Of a stretch of DNA of 5,522 nucleotides, positions 1 through 5,522 are shown piece after piece (the stretch's first letter is position 1; the number at the start of each line of letters is the position of its first letter). A program made the translations under genes and the position numbers. Origin of the DNA: a bacterium (GTDB taxonomy: Bacteria; UBA9089; CG2-30-40-21; SBAY01); contig JBFLYA010000246.1 of assembly GCA_040757115.1 (NCBI GenBank), forward strand, positions 1 through 5,522. Reading direction: 5' to 3'. A model generated the notes under the pieces. That model made no database searches, was not told the origin of the DNA, and saw only the letters and a list, made by a program, of their open reading frames with translations.

Positions 1-144
1 ATAGTTGATAGTTTATAGTTGATAGTTTATAGTTGAAGGACTATAGACTATAAACTATAAACCATAAACTATAAACCATAAACTATAAACTATACACCAT
101 AAACTATAAACTATAAACCATAAACTATACACTATAAACTATAA
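1..144. repeat. Inverted array of 7-bp tandem repeats
   Basis: Positions 1-35 are five head-to-tail heptamers that alternate strictly ATAGTTG / ATAGTTT. After a 4-base junction (AAGG, 36-39), positions 40-144 hold fifteen heptamers of the form ACYATAV (mostly ACTATAA, with ACCATAA, ACTATAC and one ACTATAG) and no phase slip. The second block is the reverse complement family of the first, so the array changes direction at about 36-39 and the two sides could pair as an imperfect hairpin or cruciform. The left edge of the window cuts the array, so its true length is unknown. There are no spacers, so it is not a CRISPR array. Most variation is at unit positions 3 and 7. No gene is supported within it. 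Confidence 0.95.
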
Positions 145-215
145 ACGAGTTTTGCATTTTGCTTTGGAGGAAATTGATAAAAATAGAGGTTTTAAATACC
201 CGCTTAAAAACTACA

Positions 216-244
216 GTTTCATAGTTTTGCAGAACTATAGAAAC
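216..244 (+). other. Hairpin in the clpX leader
   Basis: GTTTC-ATAGTT (216-226) pairs with AACTAT-A-GAAAC (233-244) around the loop TTGCAG, giving an 11-bp stem with one bulged A at 239. No T-run follows, so it does not look like an intrinsic terminator. The stem contains ATAGTT and AACTATA, which resemble the heptamer units at 1-144, so it may be a degraded outlier of that array or a leader structure for clpX. The rest of 145-290 is AT-rich leader in which I found no convincing promoter. Confidence 0.5.
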
Positions 245-282
245 AAGGAAACAAGGGAGGGTTTTATTAACTTTATTCTCCT

Positions 283-287
283 GGAGG
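283..287 (+). promoter_or_regulatory. Ribosome binding site of clpX
   Basis: GGAGG lies 7 bases before the ATG at 295 and fixes that start. Another ATG at 291 overlaps it in a different frame but opens only three codons before a stop, so it is not the gene start. Confidence 0.85.
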
Positions 288-294
288 TAAATGA

Positions 295-1542
295 ATGCCT
301 AAATTTGGAAAAAAAGAAGAAGGACTTTTTTGTTCTTTCTGTAGCAAAGGACAGACAGAAGTAAAGAGATTAATTGCCGGTCCAGGGGTTTATATCTGCG
401 ATGAATGTGTCTTACTGTGTAATGAAATTATGGCTGAAGAGTGGTTTAATGATTACAAAGATACTCAAATAGGACTTTTACCACGGCCTAAAGAAATTAA
501 GGCAATATTAGATGAATATGTTATTGGACAGGAAAGGGCAAAAAAGATACTTGCAGTCGCTGTTTATAACCATTATAAAAGGATAAATGTAAGTATTAGA
601 AAATCCGATGTAGAATTAGAAAAAAGTAATATTGTCTTAATTGGTCCAACTGGTTCTGGAAAAACCCTCTTAGCTCAAACATTAGCCAGAATCCTTGATG
701 TCCCATGTGCGATTGTCGATGCAACCGCATTAACTGAGGCAGGCTATGTGGGTGAAGATGTAGAAAATATACTTCTTCAACTTGTTCAAAATGCTAATTT
801 TGACATAAAAAAGGCAGAAGCAGGAATAGTCTATATTGATGAAATAGATAAAATCGCTCGTAAAGGTGGAGATAATCCATCTATTACCCGTGATGTTTCT
901 GGAGAAGGTGTTCAACAGGGATTACTTAAAATCCTGGAAGGAACAATTGCTAATGTTCCACCACAAGGAGGACGAAAGCATCCGCATCAGGAATATATTC
1001 GGCTGAATACGATGAATATCCTCTTCATTTGTGGCGGAGCTTTTGTTGGATTAGAAAAGGTAGTTGAAGAAAGAATCGGCAAAAAAGTAATGGGATTTGG
1101 TGGTGATATTCAAAGTAGAGAAAAAAAGAAAATAGGAGAACTGTTACAACAACTTATTCCAGAAGACCTGTTAAAATATGGACTTATACCTGAGTTCGTA
1201 GGCAGATTACCAGTTATTGCCTCATTAAGCAGTTTAGAAAAAACTGATTTAATGCGAATTCTCACTGAGCCTAAAAATGCCTTGACCAAACAATATAAGA
1301 AATTCTTTGAGCTGGAAGGGATAAGATTAAAATTTACGGATGATGCCATCGATTTAATTGCAGATATTGCCCTGACACGAGAGACAGGAGCAAGAGGATT
1401 ACGAGCAGTAATTGAAGAAACAATGCTTGATATTATGTATGAAATACCTTCCAAAAGCAATATTAAAGAATGTGTTGTTACCAGAGAAGTCGTGTTAAAT
1501 AAAATTGCTCCAACTTTAGTCCTGCATAAAGAAACCGCATAA
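295..1542 (+). CDS. clpX: ATP-dependent Clp protease ATP-binding subunit ClpX
   Basis: ClpX is the hexameric AAA+ unfoldase that recognises tagged or damaged proteins in the cytoplasm and feeds them into the ClpP peptidase. The 415-residue product is full length (about 424 in E. coli). The N-terminal zinc-binding domain has its four cysteines at 13, 16, 35 and 38. The AAA+ core shows Walker A GPTGSGKT (117-124), the pore-1 loop GYVG (150-153), Walker B ending IDEID (181-185), the RKH substrate loop (227-229), the arginine finger in EFVGR (R304) and sensor 2 in GARGLR (R367). The ClpP-docking loop reads MGF (266-268) where the E. coli protein has IGF, a conservative change. No clpP is present in the window; the usual upstream position is occupied by repeat DNA at the window edge. 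No terminator is visible downstream, so it may be read through into the GH57 gene. Identification is very secure. Confidence 0.98.
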   Translation: MPKFGKKEEGLFCSFCSKGQTEVKRLIAGPGVYICDECVLLCNEIMAEEWFNDYKDTQIGLLPRPKEIKAILDEYVIGQERAKKILAVAVYNHYKRINVSIRKSDVELEKSNIVLIGPTGSGKTLLAQTLARILDVPCAIVDATALTEAGYVGEDVENILLQLVQNANFDIKKAEAGIVYIDEIDKIARKGGDNPSITRDVSGEGVQQGLLKILEGTIANVPPQGGRKHPHQEYIRLNTMNILFICGGAFVGLEKVVEERIGKKVMGFGGDIQSREKKKIGELLQQLIPEDLLKYGLIPEFVGRLPVIASLSSLEKTDLMRILTEPKNALTKQYKKFFELEGIRLKFTDDAIDLIADIALTRETGARGLRAVIEETMLDIMYEIPSKSNIKECVVTREVVLNKIAPTLVLHKETA

Positions 1543-1563
1543 AGGATTATGCCTCGAAATCAG

Positions 1564-1576
1564 TGTGATTATCACA
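1564..1576. promoter_or_regulatory. Palindrome TGTGA-N3-TCACA, possible operator
   Basis: TGTGATTATCACA is a perfect 13-base palindrome around a central T, 59 bases before the GH57 start. Its half-sites equal the classic CRP/FNR-family TGTGA/TCACA, but the gap is 3 rather than 6 bases, so it would not suit a standard CRP dimer. A second short palindrome, CACCGGTG, follows at 1586-1593. The gap 1543-1634 holds nothing else recognisable except the ribosome binding site. A role as a transcription-factor site for the sugar-active gene is only a suggestion. Confidence 0.3.
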
Positions 1577-1620
1577 AACAATTTCCACCGGTGCAATTAG
1601 AAATAAAGGGATAATATTTT

Positions 1621-1626
1621 GGGAGG
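1621..1626 (+). promoter_or_regulatory. Ribosome binding site of the GH57 gene
   Basis: GGGAGG lies 8 bases before the ATG at 1635 and supports that start, which also places the family's first conserved motif (HFHQP) at residues 12-16, as expected at the N-terminus of GH57 enzymes. Confidence 0.8.
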
Positions 1627-1634
1627 AATATCAC

Positions 1635-3359
1635 ATGCTTCATAAAATATATTTAGCCTTTTTATGGCATTTTCATCAACCAATGTATAAAAATATCATT
1701 AATACTCAAAAAGGGGCATATTTTATGCCATGGGTAAGAATGCACTCGATAAGAGATTATTTTAGTATGGCATATTTACTTAAAAAATATCCCAAAATAC
1801 ATCTTACCTATAATTTTGTTCCATCTTTATTATGGCAAATTGAGGATTATGTTAATAATTCAGCCACAGATAGAGAATTAGAATTATCATTAAAACCCGT
1901 TTCTAAATTATCTCAAGGAGAGAAGAATTATATTTTAATGCACTTTTTTGATGGAAATTATGAAACTCAAATTTATCCATATCCTCGATATAAAGAGTTA
2001 TTGCAAAAAAGACAATCTAAAAAAACCTTTACCGGGCAAGATTTGATTGATTTAAAGATGTGGTTTAATTTAAGTTGGTTTGGGGAAATATTTAAACAAG
2101 GCGAGGTAACACTCCCGGATTCAAATATTCTCCCGGTTAAAGATTTTATAGAAAAGGATAGTGGATTTAAAGAAGATGATATTACTCAAATAATAGATTT
2201 GCAGTATAAAATTATGCGTAATATCATTCCTATTTATAAAAATCTTCAGGAGAAAGGTCAGATTGAAGTTTCTACCAGCCCATTTTACCATCCAATTATT
2301 CCTTTGATTTATGATACAAATCAGGCAACTATTGATAAAGAGGGATTGACATTGCCACCACGCTTTTCAATGCCAGGGGATGCAAAGGCACAGATTGATT
2401 TAGCCGTTGAGTATTATTCTAAGATATTTGGTCAACCGCCACGAGGGATGTGGCCATCAGAAGGGGCTGTAAGTCAATCGACTATTCATCTATTTGCTCA
2501 GGCTAATCTCAACTGGATTGCTACGGACCAGGGGGTATTACAGAAATCCGGTAAATATGGCTACGAGGCTTATAAGCCAGATGTCCTATGTTCACCTTAC
2601 TTAGCCTTCGATGAAGAGAAAAATTCAGAGATAACCATTTTCTTCCGCGAAACTAAATTATCTAATGTTATAAGTTTTGATTATCAAAGATATAGAGATT
2701 ACAAACAGGCGGCTATGGAATTTATTAATTGGGTAAAGGGATTTGCCCATAACGAAGACCGAATTTTAACTGTTATCCTTGATGGAGAAAATCCCTGGGG
2801 ATATTATCGTAAGACGGGCGTAGAATTTCTTAATGCCCTTTATAAAAATTTATCTAAAGATAAAGAAATTATTACAGTTACATTTTCAGAATACATCACT
2901 GGTAATTCTGCTCGAGGTATTTTAGCCCATCCTAAAGAGACTCAAAAAAAGGTTTATGACCTATTTTGTGCCAGCTGGATAGACCAGGCCGGGTCTATGC
3001 CCGGAAATGACCTTGGCACCTGGATAGGTGATAAAGAAAAGAATAATGCCTGGAATTTACTCCGTTTGGTTAGGGAGGATTTAGACAAAAAGGGTATTAC
3101 CCCACAAAACTATCCACAGGTGTTTGAATCAATCTATGCGGCAGAAGGAAGCGATTGGTTCTGGTGGTATGGCACTGATTACTCAAGTGACCGTGATGAC
3201 CAGTTTGATACATTATTTAAAGACCATTTAAAAAATGCCTATTTGCGATTAGGATTGACATCAAGTCTCACCCAAAATTCTGTTAACATAACTTCAAATT
3301 TAGGTAACCCTTCAGATAGTAATTCACCGCAGAGACGCAGAGGAACGGAGAAGACATAG
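1635..3359 (+). CDS. Glycoside hydrolase family 57 protein (alpha-amylase/amylopullulanase-like)
   Basis: GH57 enzymes cleave or transfer alpha-glucan chains (starch, glycogen, pullulan) by a retaining mechanism on a (beta/alpha)7 barrel. The conserved regions can be read in order: HFHQP (12-16), QIEVSTSPFYHP (209-220), GMWPSEGAV with the expected nucleophile E276, WIATDQG (294-300), DGENPWGYY with the expected acid/base D383, and the aromatic SDWFWWYG segment (506-513). These fit the alpha-amylase/amylopullulanase branch better than the 4-alpha-glucanotransferase or branching-enzyme branches, but exact substrate cannot be read from sequence. There is no signal peptide, so it probably acts in the cytoplasm, perhaps on a storage glucan. 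The 574-residue protein stops soon after the helix following the WFWWYG motif; multidomain relatives often continue further. Residues 564-574 (SPQRRRGTEKT) are encoded by an intergenic repeat, so the native C-terminus has probably been replaced or extended. Family call is very sure; activity is moderately sure. Confidence 0.93.
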   Translation: MLHKIYLAFLWHFHQPMYKNIINTQKGAYFMPWVRMHSIRDYFSMAYLLKKYPKIHLTYNFVPSLLWQIEDYVNNSATDRELELSLKPVSKLSQGEKNYILMHFFDGNYETQIYPYPRYKELLQKRQSKKTFTGQDLIDLKMWFNLSWFGEIFKQGEVTLPDSNILPVKDFIEKDSGFKEDDITQIIDLQYKIMRNIIPIYKNLQEKGQIEVSTSPFYHPIIPLIYDTNQATIDKEGLTLPPRFSMPGDAKAQIDLAVEYYSKIFGQPPRGMWPSEGAVSQSTIHLFAQANLNWIATDQGVLQKSGKYGYEAYKPDVLCSPYLAFDEEKNSEITIFFRETKLSNVISFDYQRYRDYKQAAMEFINWVKGFAHNEDRILTVILDGENPWGYYRKTGVEFLNALYKNLSKDKEIITVTFSEYITGNSARGILAHPKETQKKVYDLFCASWIDQAGSMPGNDLGTWIGDKEKNNAWNLLRLVREDLDKKGITPQNYPQVFESIYAAEGSDWFWWYGTDYSSDRDDQFDTLFKDHLKNAYLRLGLTSSLTQNSVNITSNLGNPSDSNSPQRRRGTEKT

Positions 3360-3407
3360 AAATAAATCAGATAACAGAAAAGAGAGTAGAAAGGCACAAG
3401 GTTTTCT

Positions 3408-3431
3408 GACTACTGACTATTGACTACTGAT
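3408..3431. repeat. Three-copy 7-bp tandem repeat TGACTAY
   Basis: TGACTAC (3408-3414), TGACTAT (3415-3421) and TGACTAC (3422-3428) follow each other directly, with a partial TGA at 3429-3431. It has the same 7-bp period as the array at the left end of the window but an unrelated unit sequence, and sits inside the 3326-3503 inverted-repeat element. Confidence 0.85.
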
Positions 3432-3458
3432 TTAATGTTGCGCTACTCAAGAGCTTGC

Positions 3459-3476
3459 CCTGATGAAAATCAGGGA
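3459..3476. other. 7-bp hairpin with GAAA tetraloop
   Basis: CCCTGAT (3459-3465) and ATCAGGG (3470-3476) form a perfect stem closed by GAAA, a stable GNRA-type tetraloop when read as + strand RNA. The following bases (ATGTTATGCG) are not a T-run, so it is not a typical intrinsic terminator. It could protect or end the GH57 transcript, or simply be a structural part of the repeat element. Confidence 0.6.
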
Positions 3477-3524
3477 TGTTATGCGTCTCTGCGTCTCTGC
3501 GGTAAACGGTGGCTAAAATTTCAG

Positions 3525-3553
3525 TTGCTTTTTTAAAAGATTAGATGTATAAT
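3525..3553 (+). promoter_or_regulatory. Sigma-70-type promoter of dapF
   Basis: TTGCTT (3525-3530) and a perfect TATAAT (3548-3553) are separated by exactly 17 bases. The -35 box matches the consensus at only three of six positions, but the -10 is ideal and the spacing is optimal. Transcription would be expected to begin about 7 bases after the -10, at or next to 3560, which is the A of the ATG favoured for dapF. This would start a new transcription unit (dapF and the isomerase gene) immediately after the repeat element. Confidence 0.6.
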
Positions 3554-3559
3554 AAAGTT

Positions 3560-4375
3560 ATGGTTGAAATCTGTTTTACTAAAATGGTTGCCAGTGGAAA
3601 TGACTTTATCGTGATAGATAATCGGGATGGGGTAATTGATGTTACCCCTGGTTTAGTCAGGAAGATATGTCAGCGTAAGTTTGGTATTGGTGCGAATGGT
3701 GTGCTTATTGTCGAGCGGTCAAAACTCGCTGATTTCAGAATGAGAATTATCAACTCCGATGGTTCTGAAGCTGAAATGTGTGGTAATGGGGGAAGATGTA
3801 TTGCCAGATTTGCTCAAATAAAAGAAATAGCTAAAAACAAAATGAAATTTGAAACATTAGCCGGGATAATTTTGGCTGAAGTAACAAACAACCGCGTAAA
3901 AGTTAAACTCACAGACCCACTAAATCTTTTCCTCAACAAAAAAATCCGCATAAAAGATAAAGAACTGACTGTGCACTGTTTAAATACAGGTGTGCCACAC
4001 GCTGTTTTAATCCTTGACGAAATAGAAAAGGTAGAGGTAGTAGAATCAGGTAAGCAGATTAGATGGCATCAGGATTTTGCGCCTGCCGGGACTAATGTCA
4101 ACTTTATTCAGGTAATCGATAACCAGACGATTAAAATAAGAACTTATGAGCGGGGCGTAGAGGATGAAACATTAGCCTGTGGCACTGGCTCAGCCGCCTC
4201 GGCTTGTATTTCCTCTATCTTAGAACTTGCAAAACCACCCGTAAAAATGATAACTAAAAGTGGTGAAATCCTTGAGATAGATTTTGAAAAGGATAAAGAG
4301 GTAATCACTAACCTTTATCTCACAGGCGATGTCCAGATTGTCTATGAAGGGGTAATAATGGAGGTAAAAACATAA
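3560..4375 (+). CDS. dapF: Diaminopimelate epimerase
   Basis: DapF interconverts LL- and meso-diaminopimelate in the cytoplasm, the penultimate step to lysine and the source of meso-DAP for peptidoglycan. It needs no cofactor and uses two cysteines. Numbered from 3560, these are C74 in EMCGNGGRC and C207 in ETLACGTGS. Other family signatures are SGNDF (12-16), NTGVPH (142-147), APAGTNVNF and YERGVEDE (196-203). The start at 3560 gives 271 residues, close to the 274 of the E. coli enzyme, and places the first cysteine near its E. coli position (73). An in-frame ATG at 3545 would add five residues, but it directly abuts the TATAAT box and neither start has a Shine-Dalgarno sequence, so a leaderless mRNA starting at 3560 is the best reading. 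The next gene starts immediately after the stop codon. Function is very secure, start moderately so. Confidence 0.97.
   Translation: MVEICFTKMVASGNDFIVIDNRDGVIDVTPGLVRKICQRKFGIGANGVLIVERSKLADFRMRIINSDGSEAEMCGNGGRCIARFAQIKEIAKNKMKFETLAGIILAEVTNNRVKVKLTDPLNLFLNKKIRIKDKELTVHCLNTGVPHAVLILDEIEKVEVVESGKQIRWHQDFAPAGTNVNFIQVIDNQTIKIRTYERGVEDETLACGTGSAASACISSILELAKPPVKMITKSGEILEIDFEKDKEVITNLYLTGDVQIVYEGVIMEVKT
4360..4364 (+). promoter_or_regulatory. Ribosome binding site of the isomerase gene, inside dapF
   Basis: GGAGG within the last codons of dapF lies 11 bases before the ATG at 4376, slightly long spacing. With the dapF stop TAA directly abutting the ATG, this suggests translational coupling of the two genes. 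Confidence 0.7.
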
Positions 4376-5323
4376 ATGAAAAAAATAATCTTAGGAGTGG
4401 TATTAAGTATTTGTTCATTGCAAGCACAGGCACAGACTAAAACTGTGGTTTTAGTTAATGATGTCCCAATTACAGAGGCTAAATTAGTTCAGGCAATGAA
4501 ACCTTACGAGGCTGAAATTGCGGGCTCGCAAACGGTGTATCTTAAAATCCGTGAAAAGGTATTAGATGCCTTAATTGAGGAGGAATTGGTTATTCAAGAG
4601 GCAGAGGTAAGAAAAATTGAAATTCCCCGGGAGGAAATTGAACAGATTATCAATGTCATCAAAGGCAGATTCGAATCTGAGGAAAAGTTTAAATTAGCCG
4701 TTGAAACAGCAGGAATGAGTATGGAAGAATTTAATGAAAAGGTAAAAAGAGATTTACTTTTCCAGCGAATTAAGGATATAGAACTTAAAAAAAGGCTTAC
4801 CGTAACTCAAGAAGAAGTAGATAATTTCTGTAAAGATTATGGGAAAAAGGTTCATGCCCAACATATCCTCGTTAACACTGAAAAAGAAGCATTAGATATT
4901 CTTCAGAAGGCTCAGTCTGGTGCGGATTTTAGTCAATTGGCGGCGACATATTCTCTCTGTCCATCCCGGCAAATGGGTGGTGATTTAGGTTTTTTTGGTA
5001 AAGGACAAATGGTGCCAGAATTTGAACAAGCCGCTTTTTCAATGAATAAAGAAGGGCAATTAAGTGGTGTGGTTAAAACCCAATTTGGCTGCCATATCAT
5101 CAGATTTATTGCTAAAAAAGACCCCTCACCAGAAGAAATTACCTCAATCAAAACCGCACTTATGAACGAATTGTTTGGCAGAACATATTTTATTACGGGT
5201 AATGGATTAGATTTTGAAATAAAACGAAATTTAGAAGAGAGATTTATTGGTCAAAAGTTAGGAGTAGAATATATCATCTGGCTTTTTGAACTTAAAAATA
5301 AGGCAAAGATTGTGAAAATGTAA
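4376..5323 (+). CDS. Secreted parvulin-type peptidyl-prolyl cis-trans isomerase (SurA/PpiC-like)
   Basis: Such proteins catalyse proline isomerisation and act as chaperones for exported or outer-membrane proteins. Residues 1-19 form a signal peptide (KK, hydrophobic core, AQA before the likely cleavage after A19); the one cysteine in it (C13) is not in a good lipobox, so a soluble periplasmic protein is more likely than a lipoprotein. Residues 24-150 are a helical, charged SurA-N-like chaperone region. The parvulin domain runs from about 158 to 246, with HAQHIL (160-165), GGDLGFFGKGQMV (201-213) and FGCHII (237-242); the two motif histidines H160 and H240 are present. The C-terminal helix expected in the family can be recognised at 293-313, but about 25 residues (268-292) between it and the preceding helix look extra. 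There is one parvulin domain, unlike the two of E. coli SurA. It is probably co-transcribed with dapF. Confidence 0.92.
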   Translation: MKKIILGVVLSICSLQAQAQTKTVVLVNDVPITEAKLVQAMKPYEAEIAGSQTVYLKIREKVLDALIEEELVIQEAEVRKIEIPREEIEQIINVIKGRFESEEKFKLAVETAGMSMEEFNEKVKRDLLFQRIKDIELKKRLTVTQEEVDNFCKDYGKKVHAQHILVNTEKEALDILQKAQSGADFSQLAATYSLCPSRQMGGDLGFFGKGQMVPEFEQAAFSMNKEGQLSGVVKTQFGCHIIRFIAKKDPSPEEITSIKTALMNELFGRTYFITGNGLDFEIKRNLEERFIGQKLGVEYIIWLFELKNKAKIVKM

Positions 5324-5381
5324 CTATTCCGCCACTGATTATAGCACTTATTAATCGAAATTTGACATAGATATGGCTATG

Positions 5382-5522
5382 AAATTCCAAATCACAAATT
5401 CCAAATTCCATTTAGTGAATTAGTGAATTAAGCGAATTAGCGAATTAGTAAAATCTAATCTCTAATTCACTAATCTCTAATTCGCTTTTTGGTATGTGGA
5501 ATTTGGTGCTTATTTGAGATTT
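5382..5522. repeat. Nested inverted-repeat element of 7- and 8-bp units, cut by window end
   Basis: The outer left arm is four phased heptamers (AAATTCC, AAATCAC, AAATTCC, AAATTCC; 5382-5409). The inner left arm is a run of 8- to 9-bp units TTAGTGAA / TTAAGCGAA / TTAGCGAA (5412-5448). The inner right arm (5455-5487) is the reversed family CTAATCT / CTAATTCA / CTAATTCG; AAGCGAATTAG at 5430-5440 is matched exactly by 5477-5487. The outer right arm begins at 5497: 5497-5506 is the exact reverse complement of 5401-5410, and 5513-5522 matches 5389-5398 with one mismatch. The element probably continues past the window. The 58 bases between the isomerase stop and 5382 contain only a weak 5-bp hairpin (CATAG/CTATG, 5366-5381) and no clear terminator. 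Confidence 0.9.

Larger units (their letters stand above)
3326..3503. repeat. Inverted-repeat intergenic element with 17-bp arms
   Basis: ACCGCAGAGACGCAGAG at 3326-3342 is matched exactly, in reverse complement, by 3487-3503. The arms are built from 8-bp units (GCAGAGAC) and are clearly richer in G+C than the surrounding DNA. The left arm lies inside the end of the GH57 gene and supplies its last 11 codons and stop; the right arm ends 57 bases before the proposed dapF start. Between the arms lie a three-copy 7-bp array and a GAAA-loop hairpin (listed separately) and no coding potential. The layout resembles a non-autonomous palindromic element (MITE or REP-like), but no target-site duplication is obvious. 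From memory, GCAGAGACGCAGAG-type repeats are widespread in uncultivated bacterial genomes; this was not checked. Confidence 0.85.

Noticed and set aside
1-144. CRISPR array
   Set aside because: Units are 7 bp and contiguous with no unique spacers; direction reverses in the middle.
152-181. Promoter for clpX (TTGCAT with GATAAA, 18-bp spacing)
   Set aside because: Only three and four of six consensus matches in very AT-rich DNA; expected by chance.
152-364. 70-residue open frame on the + strand with a TTG start, overlapping clpX
   Set aside because: It starts next to the repeat array, has no ribosome binding site, overlaps the first 70 bases of clpX in another frame and has no recognisable domain; chance open frame.
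730-1460. Minus-strand open frames (730-915 and 1110-1460) inside clpX
   Set aside because: They lie wholly within a securely identified gene on the opposite strand, and their products show no family features.
3459-3476. Intrinsic terminator for the GH57 gene
   Set aside because: Stable stem but no T-run follows; the only T-run (3529-3534) is more than 50 bases away and not preceded by a matching stem.
3545-3559. Longer dapF start at 3545 (five extra residues)
   Set aside because: No Shine-Dalgarno sequence, directly abuts a perfect TATAAT, and gives a longer N-terminus than typical DapF; kept only as an alternative.
4933-5151. Minus-strand open frame inside the isomerase gene
   Set aside because: Shadow of the parvulin domain coding sequence, no ribosome binding site or domain.
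5362-5390. Promoter starting at TTGACA (5362-5367)
   Set aside because: The -35 box is perfect, but no plausible -10 box lies 16-18 bases downstream (repeat sequence AAATTCCAAATC there) and no gene follows in the window.

Overview
The window carries four complete genes, all on the + strand: clpX (AAA+ unfoldase of the ClpXP protease), a glycoside hydrolase family 57 (GH57) enzyme, dapF (diaminopimelate epimerase) and a secreted parvulin-type peptidyl-prolyl isomerase of the SurA/PpiC kind. The DNA is AT-rich, starts are ATG and stops TAA or TAG. Three genes have a recognisable GGAGG-type ribosome binding site; dapF does not. A secreted chaperone/isomerase with a signal peptide, together with a diaminopimelate pathway gene, suggests a bacterium with a cell envelope of the Gram-negative (diderm) type. 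GH57 enzymes are common in thermophiles and in uncultivated anaerobic lineages. The combination of short degenerate repeats looks to me like a metagenome-derived candidate-phylum genome, but that placement is inference and I cannot name the phylum.

Layout. Positions 1-144 are an array of 7-bp units that reverses direction at about 36-39. A leader of about 150 bp with a small hairpin (216-244) then leads to clpX (295-1542). A 92-bp gap with a 13-bp palindrome precedes the GH57 gene (1635-3359), whose last codons are read from a repeat. The gap 3360-3544 is filled by an inverted-repeat element bounded by 17-bp arms (3326-3342 and 3487-3503), with a 7-bp tandem array and a GAAA-loop hairpin inside. 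Directly after it comes a promoter with a perfect TATAAT, placed so that dapF (3560-4375) is probably leaderless. The isomerase gene (4376-5323) starts at the base after the dapF stop codon and is probably co-translated with it. From about 5382 to the end lies a third, nested inverted-repeat element made of 7- and 8-bp units, cut by the window edge.

The genes are ordinary housekeeping and carbohydrate functions: protein quality control, alpha-glucan handling, lysine/peptidoglycan precursor synthesis and envelope protein folding. I see no pathway that joins all four. The unusual part is the intergenic DNA. All three of the main gaps hold arrays with strict or near-strict 7-8 bp periodicity and palindromic layout, but each uses a different unit sequence. 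That shared architecture is the best candidate here for something not well described, and one of the elements has altered the C-terminus of a protein.
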